A stretch of 64,000 nt of DNA from contig DIWE01000037.1 of NCBI GenBank assembly GCA_002423435.1, positions 38,677 to 102,676 of the forward strand, written 5' to 3'. The notes beneath the pieces were generated by a model. It saw nothing but the letters and a program-made list of their open reading frames with translations, was not told the DNA's origin and did no database searches. Positions 25,413 through 33,870 of this stretch are shown here, piece by piece. Numbering within the stretch: the stretch's first letter is position 1; each line of letters begins with the position of its first letter. Made by a program: the position numbers and the translations under genes. Source of the DNA: Clostridiales bacterium UBA6114 (GTDB lineage Bacteria > Bacillota > Clostridia > Oscillospirales > Butyricicoccaceae).

Positions 25413-25926
25413 TTAAATTTCTCCTTTTATTTTTCCAATTCGCGCGGTTTAAGCGGGCGATGCGGTAAAGCGTTTGACCGATACTTAATTTTGCGCCCGC
25501 CTTTAAAACGATATAATCGTTTCCGGGAATGAAATCGGGAACCTGCAAAACGGAAATTTTGTCGAAAACAGCCTGCGCAATGGAAATTATGCCGCAGGCA
25601 ATCCCGGTTAAATAAGGGTCGGAAAGCGAATAATATACCTGAACATAGCTGTCGTCAAGCACCAGCGCGTTTCGATAAGTCAGAAACGGCCGTTCCTTCC
25701 GCTGTGACCTTAAGGGCTTAGAATAAACCCTCATGTGAAACAAATAAACGGTCAGAAGCGGGGAAGGCGCGATTTCGATTTTTGCCTTTAACAAAGGAGG
25801 AAGCCAGGAAAAATACAGATGCATGTCATTTTCCCCGGTATCAAGAAAGAAGACAATTGCTGATCGTTTTTCAAAAAGCAGTAAGACAAATACAAAAATA
25901 AGCAAAATAATAACCGTGAAAACCAT
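25360..25926 (-). CDS. DUF2953-like membrane-anchored protein, 188 aa
   Basis: An N-terminal hydrophobic helix (MVFTVIILLIFVFVLLLF) anchors a beta-rich extracytoplasmic or cytoplasmic domain. DVQVYYSLSDPYLTGIACGIIS-like and FIPGNDYIVLKAGAKLSIG segments resemble DUF2953, a family that commonly stands before ytfJ in Clostridia. Its 3' end overlaps ytfJ by 53 bp. Probably sporulation-associated by neighbourhood; this is inference. Confidence 0.75.
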   Translation of the reverse strand: MVFTVIILLIFVFVLLLFEKRSAIVFFLDTGENDMHLYFSWLPPLLKAKIEIAPSPLLTVYLFHMRVYSKPLRSQRKERPFLTYRNALVLDDSYVQVYYSLSDPYLTGIACGIISIAQAVFDKISVLQVPDFIPGNDYIVLKAGAKLSIGQTLYRIARLNRANWKNKRRNLNGSVQYGRKRGYSVPQS

Positions 25927-26053
25927 AGGAGTTTACCTCCGTAAATAGTATCCCCGGTTTTCAGGATGTTACTTGTTCGGAAAAGCGCTTTGGCACTATA
26001 ATTTTTTCACTTGCAAGCATTAATTTGTCAGTTTTAAAATTTTTGCCAATGCA

Positions 26054-26090
26054 AAATTATCCGCCGGCTTTTTTGCCGGCGGATAGCTTA
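26054..26090 (-). terminator. Terminator of the activase operon
   Basis: TATCCGCCGGC pairs with GCCGGCGGATA around a T6 loop (26056-26088), downstream of the stop at 26132 on the minus strand. The stem is perfect. Confidence 0.8.
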
Positions 26091-26131
26091 TTTGTCGGGA
26101 TAGTAGATTTACCCGGTCGGGTTCGTGGCCC

Positions 26132-27121
26132 CTATGTGCGCGAAACGGCGCCCACCCTGCCCGAAAGCGCGCTCCATTTGCCGCACCGGTCTCCCCAGTA
26201 TGCCTTCGGCCGGCCGTTTGAAAGGATCTGCACCACCTCGCAAAGGTTGGAGCAGCCCTTACACTCCATGCTTTTGACCTCGAAATCGTCGCTGATGTTG
26301 TCGAACCCGCAAAAACAGGTCGCCTCATTCGTCGACTCGACCTGTTCCTTCGCAAGGATCGCCGCCCCGTACGCCCCCATTACGTCGTAATAGCGGGGGA
26401 TGATGATTTTCATGTTCAGGATTTTTTCAAAGGCCGCCGCGATCCCCACGTTTGCGGCAACCCCTCCCTGGAACATGACGGGCCCCGTGATTTCTCTGCC
26501 CTTGGCCAGATTGTTCAGATAATTGCGCACAAGCGCTTCGCAAAGCCCCGCGATGATGTCCTCGTTGCAGTGCCCCGTCTGCTGCTTGTGGATCATGTCC
26601 GATTCGGCGAAAACGGCGCACCTGCCCGCGATGCGCACCGGGTTTCGGGATTTTAAGGCGTACCCGCCAAACTCCTCGATCGGGATGTCGAGGCGCGAGG
26701 CCTGCCGGTCAAGAAACGAGCCGGTTCCTGCGGCGCATACCGTATTCATCGCAAAGTCGGATACCACGCCGTCGTTTAAGAAAATGATTTTGGAATCCTG
26801 ACCGCCGATTTCGAGAATCGTCCGCACGCCGGGGGCGATTTTCAGCGATGCGACGGCGTGCGCGGTGATTTCGTTTTTTATGACGTCGGCGCCGGTCAGC
26901 ATGCCGGCGAGCTGCCGCCCGCTGCCCGTCGCGCCGCAGGCCTTGATCCCCACTTCGCTTCCGAACCGTTTGGAAAGGCTTTGGAGCCCGTTTTTCAGCG
27001 TGTCGACGGGATGGCCGCTCGTTTTCAAATAAAGCTTTTCGCAGACCTTTAAGTCTTCATCCATAACGACCAGATTCGTGCTCACCGAACCGACATCGAC
27101 GCCTAAAAAATATTCCTCCAT
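26132..27121 (-). CDS. 2-hydroxyacyl-CoA dehydratase activase-type ATPase (BadF/HgdC family), 329 aa
   Basis: An ASKHA-fold ATPase that reduces a partner Fe-S enzyme by ATP-driven electron transfer. Seen: FLGVDVGSVSTNLVV (phosphate 1), ACGATGSGRQ, NEITAHAVASL, LEIGGQDSKII (phosphate 2) and CAAGTGSFLDRQASRL with the conserved cysteine that binds the bridging 4Fe-4S cluster; a second Cys is in GRCAVFAESDM. The extra C-terminal CFCGF...CKGCSNLCEV cluster is unusual for HgdC and typical of the larger activase homologues. Start 27121 has GGAG upstream. No dehydratase alpha/beta subunits are adjacent. Confidence 0.9.
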   Translation of the reverse strand: MEEYFLGVDVGSVSTNLVVMDEDLKVCEKLYLKTSGHPVDTLKNGLQSLSKRFGSEVGIKACGATGSGRQLAGMLTGADVIKNEITAHAVASLKIAPGVRTILEIGGQDSKIIFLNDGVVSDFAMNTVCAAGTGSFLDRQASRLDIPIEEFGGYALKSRNPVRIAGRCAVFAESDMIHKQQTGHCNEDIIAGLCEALVRNYLNNLAKGREITGPVMFQGGVAANVGIAAAFEKILNMKIIIPRYYDVMGAYGAAILAKEQVESTNEATCFCGFDNISDDFEVKSMECKGCSNLCEVVQILSNGRPKAYWGDRCGKWSALSGRVGAVSRT

Positions 27122-27159
27122 CAAAAAACAGCTCCTTTGATGCAATCGTGTATAGTCAT

Positions 27160-28338
27160 TCAAAACGCCGGATTCTCCGCCTCGGAATGCTTTGGCCTGC
27201 GCGAAGTGTTTTGTTTTTTTTCCGGACGGATCGTTTTATAGCCGGCTCCGGCGCTTTGTCTTTTTTTGGCTTCGAGCATATCGACAAACGCCTCTATCCG
27301 CGTGACATATCCGGCCTCTCCCGTGATTTCGTCGACGACCAGCGTCATGACGGGAAGATCGAGTTCCCGCCGTATGGTCGGAAGCACCGATTTTGCGATC
27401 ACCTCCGGCATGCATCCCAAGGGAAAGATCTGGATCGCGCCGTCCATCCGGTGCTCCTTCGCGAGCACGGCCTCGCCGACGCATTCCCGTCCGTGGCCGC
27501 CGACGGAGAAGGGGAGATATCTCGACGCCGCACGGTTTAAGGCGGGGGAGTTGAGCTTAAGGGGCTTCAGCATCGTGTCGCGCACCCACCAGCTCGGGGA
27601 GAGGAGCCGCGTTGACGACACCCCGTAATCCATCAGCTTTTCTTCGATATACAGATTTGAAAACGGCTCGATCACCGTAAAAATTTCCCCGATAATCGAC
27701 ACCTTAAGCGGGTTTTTGTCCCTGTCGATTTCAATTCTTTTTAATTGGTCCCTGTAGGAGCGTAAAAGCCGCAGCGTTTCGTCGGGGCTTCTCAGCTGCA
27801 GCGCCTCGGCCTTATACTGACTGAGCAGGCGTTTGCATTGGCCCCTGTTTGCCTCAAAACCCGCGAGATAATGGGCCTCCGCGTCGATTTTGTCGCAAAG
27901 GCTTACCACCTTGTACGCGTTTTGCAAGGCTTTTATCTGTTTGAACCGGCTTGCGGGGCTCGCGGACGAGATTTTCCCGATGCGGCGCGAAAACTCCTTG
28001 AAGCCGATCTCAGAGGAAAGATCGGCGACGATAAAATTCAGATCGCGGTACCCGATATTGCGCAGGATTTTCATCTGCAGCTCGCAGTACTCTCCGAACC
28101 GGCACGGCCCGCAGCTTCCCGTTGTCAGCACCGTGTCCGCACCCTTTTCGATGCTGTGGATCAGATTGCCGAGCATGAGCTTAAAGGGAAGGCAGATCTC
28201 CTCCGGGGAATAATAGGAGCCTGTCAAGAGCGTCTTTTTGTTGTTTTCCTCGGGGACGACATACGGGATTTCAAGCCCTTCGCAGAGGGCTTTCGCCGCA
28301 AGCGCGACATTTCCCATATGAGGGAAGGTGATTACCAA
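27160..28338 (-). CDS. Acyl-CoA dehydratase-activase-associated protein (HgdB/DUF2229-like), ~392 aa
   Basis: An acyl-CoA dehydratase-related Fe-S protein of the type that stands with large activases. Seen: ITFPHMGNVALAAKALCEGL, EEICLPFKLMLGNL, TGSCGPCRFGEYCELQ (clustered Cys, probable Fe-S ligands) and IFPLGCMPEVIAKSVLP. TTG 28338 is preferred because GGAG lies 8 nt upstream; TTG 28344 is the alternative. It overlaps the upstream gene by about 70 bp and precedes the ATPase by 38 bp. The three genes likely form one operon and one enzyme system of unknown substrate. Confidence 0.8.
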   Translation of the reverse strand: MVITFPHMGNVALAAKALCEGLEIPYVVPEENNKKTLLTGSYYSPEEICLPFKLMLGNLIHSIEKGADTVLTTGSCGPCRFGEYCELQMKILRNIGYRDLNFIVADLSSEIGFKEFSRRIGKISSASPASRFKQIKALQNAYKVVSLCDKIDAEAHYLAGFEANRGQCKRLLSQYKAEALQLRSPDETLRLLRSYRDQLKRIEIDRDKNPLKVSIIGEIFTVIEPFSNLYIEEKLMDYGVSSTRLLSPSWWVRDTMLKPLKLNSPALNRAASRYLPFSVGGHGRECVGEAVLAKEHRMDGAIQIFPLGCMPEVIAKSVLPTIRRELDLPVMTLVVDEITGEAGYVTRIEAFVDMLEAKKRQSAGAGYKTIRPEKKQNTSRRPKHSEAENPAF

Positions 28339-29230
28339 TTTCAATTCTCCTTTTCAGCATGTCGGAAAATGCCTCAAGCCTCGTGTTGAAGCCCGCCTCG
28401 CCCGTGTGCTCGTCGAGCTTTAAGACCATGAAGGGGAAATCCCCGATCTCGTTTTTAATCAGCTCGATGACAACCGAATCGATCCCGCAGGAAAACGACG
28501 ACAGATAGATGATGCCGTGCACCATCCCCGCCCTGCACATCGTGGCGGCCGCGCCGTAGTAATCGCGGGCGAAGCTCCAAAACGGCTTCTTATAAAGCCT
28601 TTGCGCCTCGGCGTCGATTTCCGCCCTGTCAATGACATCGGAGGTCACGGCGCCGATGCCGAGCGCGTTTAGCTTGTTAATGAGATCCATATTGACAAAA
28701 CGGTCGGATATGTTGTAGATATGCCCGATGAGTCCCGCCTTATAGGCATATCCGTCCCCGGAAAATCCCGGTTTTGAACGCGCCTGTTCCGAAAGGGCTT
28801 TCCCGAAGGCCTCGGCGATCAGATTCTCGTCCCTTGTGACGAAGGCGCCTGTCTTTTTTGCCCACTCATACAGCCTGTCCCGGTCCGTCGAATAGACCGG
28901 CGTATCGATAAGGCGGGGGAGGTCTGCAATGCTGTTTGACACCATTTCGACCAGACCGCAGAACATCGGGCAGATGTACTCCTTCTCCCTGATGCCGATA
29001 AACCGGGGGATCAGGATGGCGTCGCACCGGGTTTTAAGCCACGAGACGTGGCCGTGGAAAACCTTCATGGGCAGACAGGCGTCGTCGACGCATAACCGGA
29101 CCCCCTCGTCCAGGATCTGCTTGCCGGTTTCCGGCGAAACGACAATTTCCGCCCCCAACTCCTCCAAAAAGGTTTTTGCAAAAGCATGGTATTTGGAATA
29201 CAAAAGGCCCCTCGGAATTCCAATTTTCAA
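28271..29230 (-). CDS. DUF2229 (acyl-CoA dehydratase activase-related) protein, 319 aa
   Basis: N-terminal MKIGIPRGLLYSKYHAFAKTFLEELGAEIV, LCVDDACLPMKVFHGHV and ICPMFCGLVEMV are hallmarks of DUF2229, which in many Clostridia is fused to the activase; here it is a separate gene. SSFSCGIDSVVIELI holds a further conserved Cys. It is the first gene of the three-gene minus-strand unit. The C-terminal ~25 residues overlap the next gene. Confidence 0.82.
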   Translation of the reverse strand: MKIGIPRGLLYSKYHAFAKTFLEELGAEIVVSPETGKQILDEGVRLCVDDACLPMKVFHGHVSWLKTRCDAILIPRFIGIREKEYICPMFCGLVEMVSNSIADLPRLIDTPVYSTDRDRLYEWAKKTGAFVTRDENLIAEAFGKALSEQARSKPGFSGDGYAYKAGLIGHIYNISDRFVNMDLINKLNALGIGAVTSDVIDRAEIDAEAQRLYKKPFWSFARDYYGAAATMCRAGMVHGIIYLSSFSCGIDSVVIELIKNEIGDFPFMVLKLDEHTGEAGFNTRLEAFSDMLKRRIEIGNHLPSYGKCRACGESPLRRA

Positions 29231-29445
29231 GCGGCACCTCCGGATTGATTTTTTCTGCGCGGCGCACCCGCCGCTTTCAGGAAGCGCTTGCGCGTTTTGC
29301 GCCCGTTTTTCATATCATTGCCAATATTGATGCGTCTTAAAATAAAAATTACCGCTTCCTTTCTGAAACGGACTATTTTTGCTCCGGCCGATAGGGAACC
29401 GGGTGGGCTGACTAAAAAATGGAAGAAATAACCTGATTTGGGAGA

Positions 29446-29474
29446 TTGTGCTATTTCTCCGGCTTTGCTATAAT
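29446..29474 (+). promoter_or_regulatory. Promoter of the LuxR/MalT-like gene
   Basis: TTGTGC (29446-29451), 17-bp spacer, TATAAT (29469-29474). The transcript would start near 29481, so the longer reading frame beginning at 29446 cannot be the translated one. Confidence 0.7.
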
Positions 29475-29514
29475 ATTCACAGACGAATTGGGGGGAGTCG
29501 CGTATGGACGCGAG

Positions 29515-32106
29515 ATGGACATGGAAAGCCAGCTTTTAAAAACGAAGCTCAGCGTCCCGAGACTGAGCGGGGGAGCGGTAAGCCGAAAAAAAGTGATGGA
29601 AAAGCTCGGGCATCTGTTAGAGCACAGACTGACGCTTGTGACGGCGCCTGCCGGCTATGGAAAGACGACGGCGGCGGCAGCCTTTGCCGCATCTTCAGGC
29701 GTCCCCTGCGCGTGGCTTTCGATCGACGAGGGCGACAACGACCCGGTAAGATTCTGGAGATACGTCGCCTCAGCCGTTCATGGCAAAGCCGGCCAACCGT
29801 GCGGTGGTTTTTCGGACCTGCCTTTGAGCAGGGAACTGATTGAATCCGATATATTCGTTATGCTGCTGATCGAAAGGCTTCTCATGATTCCGGGAAGGCT
29901 TGTTATCATCTTTGACGATTATCATCTGATCGAAAACGCGGTTGTGAAAAAAAGCTTTGAATACTTTGTCAGAAACATTCCGTCCAATTTCAATGTTTTA
30001 ATGCTGAGCCGCTCGGAACACGATATGGATCGGGTACTGGTAAGCGTAAAAGGCGACGCACTCCGGCTTGACGGCGCGGACCTTGCGTTTGATCGGGAGG
30101 AAATCACGGAATTTTACAGAAACAGGGGAATTGCCCTTACCTCCGATGAGGCATCTGCAATAGAGGCTTTTACGGAGGGCTGGGCGGCCGGAGTTGCGGC
30201 TGCGGCCTTTGCCGTTGAGAAAAAGGGGAGTGTCCATGACGCGGTCTGCGGAATCCGTTTAAAAAGCCGCTACGTCGACCGCTTCTTAAACGACGAGGTT
30301 TTTGACAGATGGCCCGCCGGGATCAAAACCTTCCTTATTCGCACATCGGTCCTGGACAGGCTGTCCGGTCCGCTTTGCGATGCGGTTTCCGGGCTTTCCG
30401 GCTGCTCCGGAATCCTGAGAAGGCTTTCCGAGTGCAACTGCTTTCTGTTTTCTCTGGACGCCGAAGGCGAGTGGTATCGGTATCACCATCTCTTTCGGGA
30501 GTTTTTAAGGGAAAGACTCGAAGGTCAGGGCAAGGCCTTTGTTCGAAGCCTTAACGGTCTGGCCGGCGAATGGTACCGGGAAAACGGAATCCGGCGCGAC
30601 GCCATCGATCACTTTATCAGAGCCGGCGATCATGAAAATGCCCTTCCCCTGATCCTGCGCGGATATTTGGATACGGTTCAAAACAGCGATTATTCGACGT
30701 GGATATCCTGGCTTTCGAACGTTCCTAAAAAATGCTACGAGTCGGATGTCAAAACCTGCGCGGGGTATTCCTGGGCGCTTTCCATGGATAATCGGATGGA
30801 ACAGGCCCGGGTCTGGGCGGAAAAAACGGCCGCCGCCTTTGAAAAAACGAAAGACATACTCTGCGAAAAAGAGAGGGATTATTTGAGGGCGCACGTCGCG
30901 GCCGTCAAATTAAACATCGCCCTGATAAAGGAGGATACGACGGAGGCGCTTTCGTATATTGAGGAGGCATTCGGCTGCCGGGTATACCGGAAGCTTCTGA
31001 TCGGCGAGTTGAATCCCGCGCAGCCCTTCATGCTGAAAACGGCCTACGGTTTTTTCGGCAGGCTGAATAAAATGGATGAAATCGGGATGATGACCGATCA
31101 TTTGTCGGAGCTTGTCGGAAATGTTTTTGTCTACTGGAAGATCGTCCTTGCCGAATGCTGTTATGAGCGAAACCGTATCGACGAGGCTTTCGACATTCTG
31201 TCCAAAATTATGGAAGACATCCTCGCTTTGCAAAACCCCGGCGCGTTGGTCCCCTGCTTTCTGACGCTCGCGCGCATTAGGCGGGCGAAAGGGGATTTTG
31301 AAGGGGCATTTCAGACCGTCGCGGAAGGAAAGAGAATATTAAGCGGCAAGAATAAGGCTTACTGGAACTACATATTCGATGTGTTTACGGCTGGGATGTA
31401 TCTTGACCGGCAGGATGCAAGATCCGCTTCCGAATGGCTCGATTTGAGCCGGCTTAAAATCTACGACAATCTCTCAAGGACGCGTGAATTTGAGCATTTT
31501 ATTTTTTCGAGATATCTGATCGTTATCAAACGGTTTGATGACGCGCTTATTCTTCTGAACAGGCTTTTGACCGCCGCACAGAGCGAGAACCGTCTTATAA
31601 GCAGGATTGAAATCCTTTGCGAAATGGCCTCCGCTTACCATCTGAAAGGGGACTTGATGCAGGCGATGCGTACGTTCGACGAGGCGCTTTCCCTCGGCGG
31701 CGCGGACGGCTACGCGAGGACGTACCTGGAACATTCGGGGCCCGGGCATAAGCTGATTTCAGAATATATCAGCACCCATAAGAAGGCTGTGTCGGATGAA
31801 AGAACAGTTTACGCGGAAAATTTAAGCCGGTTTCTGAGGGAAAATACGAAACTTCTCAGGGGAAATATCCGACCCGACGAAATAAGACCCGTTCCAAAGG
31901 GCAGCCTTTCGGAGCCTTTAAGCCGGCAGGAGTATAAGGTGCTTCTTCTTCTCGCAGCCAAACGGACGAACCCGGAAATCGCGAAGGAATTTTATATCAC
32001 GGTCAGGACCGTAAAATACCATAACGCCAATCTTTTCGGTAAGCTGGGCGTGAGAAATCGTGCCGAGGCCGTAAGAAAGGCGAGGGAGCTTGGGCTTTTG
32101 GATTAA
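29515..32106 (+). CDS. MalT-like LuxR-family ATP-dependent regulator, ~863 aa
   Basis: Large STAND-type transcription activator. N-terminal NTPase with Walker A APAGYGKTTAAAAF and Walker B LVIIFDDYHLI; middle TPR-like helical repeats (about residues 370-760); C-terminal LuxR HTH (LSRQEYKVLLLLAAKRTNPEIA, TVKYHNANLFGKLGVRNRAEAV). Such proteins sense a ligand (maltotriose in MalT) and activate target operons. Start choice is uncertain: ATG 29515 or 29521. The best ribosome site (GGGGGAG at 29491) is ideally spaced for an out-of-frame ATG at 29504 that opens an 11-codon ORF ending in this gene. The target may be the divergent activase operon. Confidence 0.88.
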   Translation: MDMESQLLKTKLSVPRLSGGAVSRKKVMEKLGHLLEHRLTLVTAPAGYGKTTAAAAFAASSGVPCAWLSIDEGDNDPVRFWRYVASAVHGKAGQPCGGFSDLPLSRELIESDIFVMLLIERLLMIPGRLVIIFDDYHLIENAVVKKSFEYFVRNIPSNFNVLMLSRSEHDMDRVLVSVKGDALRLDGADLAFDREEITEFYRNRGIALTSDEASAIEAFTEGWAAGVAAAAFAVEKKGSVHDAVCGIRLKSRYVDRFLNDEVFDRWPAGIKTFLIRTSVLDRLSGPLCDAVSGLSGCSGILRRLSECNCFLFSLDAEGEWYRYHHLFREFLRERLEGQGKAFVRSLNGLAGEWYRENGIRRDAIDHFIRAGDHENALPLILRGYLDTVQNSDYSTWISWLSNVPKKCYESDVKTCAGYSWALSMDNRMEQARVWAEKTAAAFEKTKDILCEKERDYLRAHVAAVKLNIALIKEDTTEALSYIEEAFGCRVYRKLLIGELNPAQPFMLKTAYGFFGRLNKMDEIGMMTDHLSELVGNVFVYWKIVLAECCYERNRIDEAFDILSKIMEDILALQNPGALVPCFLTLARIRRAKGDFEGAFQTVAEGKRILSGKNKAYWNYIFDVFTAGMYLDRQDARSASEWLDLSRLKIYDNLSRTREFEHFIFSRYLIVIKRFDDALILLNRLLTAAQSENRLISRIEILCEMASAYHLKGDLMQAMRTFDEALSLGGADGYARTYLEHSGPGHKLISEYISTHKKAVSDERTVYAENLSRFLRENTKLLRGNIRPDEIRPVPKGSLSEPLSRQEYKVLLLLAAKRTNPEIAKEFYITVRTVKYHNANLFGKLGVRNRAEAVRKARELGLLD

Positions 32107-32157
32107 AAGCGCACAGGCACGGGGTTAGAGATATCTTGTTGCCCTGAGCAAAGCGTT

Positions 32158-32196
32158 AAGGTGCAGACATTCTGTCGAATGTCTGCACCTTTTTTG
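32158..32196 (+). terminator. Strong rho-independent terminator
   Basis: AAGGTGCAGACATTC pairs perfectly with GAATGTCTGCACCTT around a 4-nt loop, followed by TTTT. Ends the LuxR gene. Confidence 0.93.
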
Positions 32197-32321
32197 TGGC
32201 TAAAAATGGAAAACCTGTACCATCAGTACAGGGCCAAAAACGTTCCGTTCCCTTATAATGAATAATTAATAAAGGGACATGCCCCCCCGAAAGCACGGCT
32301 TTCATTTATTTTGACGATTTG

Positions 32322-32341
32322 GTTAGTGTTTATTCACTAAC
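32322..32341 (+). promoter_or_regulatory. Palindromic operator upstream of tetR-type gene
   Basis: GTTAGTG-N6-CACTAAC is a perfect palindrome 19 bp before the start codon, with a TTGACG -35-like hexamer at 32311-32316. The size and symmetry fit a TetR-family autoregulatory site. Confidence 0.7.
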
Positions 32342-32359
32342 GCCGGAGAAGAGGGTTAT

Positions 32360-32896
32360 ATGGGAGAAGAGGACAGGCGGGCAGAGCTGATATCCACCTT
32401 TATTAAAGTGTTTTGCAGGTACGGCATCGATAAAACAACGACTAAAAAGCTTGCGGAGGAAGCAAACTTAAGCGAGGCGGGACTTTATGTTTATTTTAAG
32501 AATAAGGAAGATATTCTGCTTAAATGTGTCGAGTGGCATGTGCGGTGCGTCAAATCGGATATTGACCGGATGATGCGCGGGTTTTGTTTTATGCCGGAAG
32601 CCTTCATCAGGGCGGTATATGTCTATACAAAATCCATGCTCCATCAGAACAGGTTTATTTTCCAGGTGCTTACGCATCCGCACTACAGCGAGATCACAAA
32701 AAATCTGAGATACGTCATGTTCAACAGCGTCAAAGAGACTGCAGCCGAGAAGCTGAAAGCTCACATGTCGCGGGAGACGGCGATTGCGGTCACCTTGCTT
32801 TTAAACAGCACGCTGAACAACTATATCCTGACGCAGGATGAGGACGGTTTTGAAACGCAGGTCCGTTTTTTATTAAAGATATTTCAAAATGAATGA
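32360..32896 (+). CDS. TetR-family transcriptional regulator, 178 aa
   Basis: The N-terminal HTH reads RRAELISTFIKVFCRYGIDKTTTKKLAEEANLSEAGLYVYFKNKEDIL, a clear TetR signature with the YFKNKE recognition-helix end. The C-terminal ligand-binding part is diverse, with no clue to the ligand. GGAGAAGAGG precedes the ATG. Usually a repressor of its own gene and of an adjacent pump or enzyme. Here the only thing following directly is a 30-codon ORF, so the regulated partner may have been lost or lies elsewhere. Confidence 0.93.
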   Translation: MGEEDRRAELISTFIKVFCRYGIDKTTTKKLAEEANLSEAGLYVYFKNKEDILLKCVEWHVRCVKSDIDRMMRGFCFMPEAFIRAVYVYTKSMLHQNRFIFQVLTHPHYSEITKNLRYVMFNSVKETAAEKLKAHMSRETAIAVTLLLNSTLNNYILTQDEDGFETQVRFLLKIFQNE

Positions 32897-32911
32897 CAGG
32901 GAGGTCGGAAC

Positions 32912-33004
32912 ATGGGGAAGAACGCTTGGGCCGGTATCAGCAAAACAGACAGCGTCATGCGGCTGATAAAACCAATCGTATCCGCCCGGCAATTGCCGGT
33001 ATAA
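32912..33004 (+). CDS. Short ORF after tetR (30 aa), possibly a gene remnant
   Basis: ATG 32912 has GGGAGG 7-8 nt upstream. The product MGKNAWAGISKTDSVMRLIK and ten more residues is basic with no recognisable domain. It starts 15 bp after the tetR stop, where an efflux or enzyme gene would be expected, so it could be the truncated beginning of such a gene or a true small protein. Evidence is only the ribosome site and position. Confidence 0.35.
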   Translation: MGKNAWAGISKTDSVMRLIKPIVSARQLPV

Positions 33005-33081
33005 AGGGAAAGCGCGTTTGAACAGTATTGAAGGGAAAGTAATGTGCATCTGTCAAACAAAGAAGTAAGGAGAGAATGAAA

Positions 33082-33792
33082 ATGAGCATTCCATCCGTAC
33101 AAGAGACGGAAAAGAAGTCAGAGCCCGTATGGAAAAAGCTTTTGCAGGGAAAACCGAAGCCGGAAACGGCGCAAGCAGATCAGCCGCCCCTTAAGCCCCC
33201 TGTAGCACAAAGGCCGGCCGCACCGAATGCGATAAAGGAAGCGGATAAGAAGACGGAGGCAAAAACCGCCACCCAAAACACGGAAAAAAACTTAAAGGCT
33301 GAAACCTCCGACGTAACCGTTATCTCCAATGACACTGAAATCGAGGGTACGGTTTCAAACCGGACGAACATAAGAATCATGGGGAAAATCAAGGGAAACG
33401 TCAAAAGCGAGGCAAGCGTCATGATAACGGGTACGGTGGAGGGCGACATTACCGGCGGCTCCGTCATCATACAAAACGGCAGCGTCATAGGGAATATCAC
33501 AAGCAAGACCTCCGTTGTCATTTCCGAGGAATCGATGATTGAGGGCGACGTCAAATGCGATAAATTGAGCTTAAACGGAAATATGAAGGGAAACGCGCAG
33601 GTGCATACGTCCGCGATATTGGGCAGCGTCGCCGTTATCATGGGCGATCTGACCTCCCAGTACCTGTCAATGCAGGACGGCGCGATTATAAACGGTTCGG
33701 TCCAGATCAACAGGGACAGGGATTCATCGTATGCCGACAGTATCATCCCGGCCGGACTTATAAGGCCGATTGTCGCGGAATGTCTGGTGTAA
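33082..33792 (+). CDS. Bactofilin (polymer-forming cytoskeletal protein), 236 aa
   Basis: A bactofilin domain (about residues 80-215) is a right-handed beta-helix with regular hydrophobic repeats: TVISNDTEIEGTVS, IRIMGKIKGNVKSE, VMITGTVEGDITGG, VIIQNGSVIGNITS, VVISEESMIEGDVKC. The N-terminal ~75 residues are polar, Pro/Lys/Ala-rich and probably disordered or membrane-associating. ATG 33082 (GGAG 9 nt upstream) or the in-frame ATG at 33076. Forms filaments involved in cell shape or wall organisation in other bacteria. Confidence 0.88.
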   Translation: MSIPSVQETEKKSEPVWKKLLQGKPKPETAQADQPPLKPPVAQRPAAPNAIKEADKKTEAKTATQNTEKNLKAETSDVTVISNDTEIEGTVSNRTNIRIMGKIKGNVKSEASVMITGTVEGDITGGSVIIQNGSVIGNITSKTSVVISEESMIEGDVKCDKLSLNGNMKGNAQVHTSAILGSVAVIMGDLTSQYLSMQDGAIINGSVQINRDRDSSYADSIIPAGLIRPIVAECLV

Positions 33793-33810
33793 TCCGATCG
33801 TTAAGAAAAG

Positions 33811-33842
33811 GGGCAGAGAAGCCGTTCAGGCTTTTCTGCCCT
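33811..33842. terminator. Bidirectional terminator between bactofilin and SLH gene
   Basis: GGGCAG-AG-AAGCC pairs with GGCTT-TT-CTGCCC around a 5-nt loop, between two convergent genes. Confidence 0.75.
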
Positions 33843-33870
33843 ATATTTTAAAGATGTAAAGTTATGTCGG

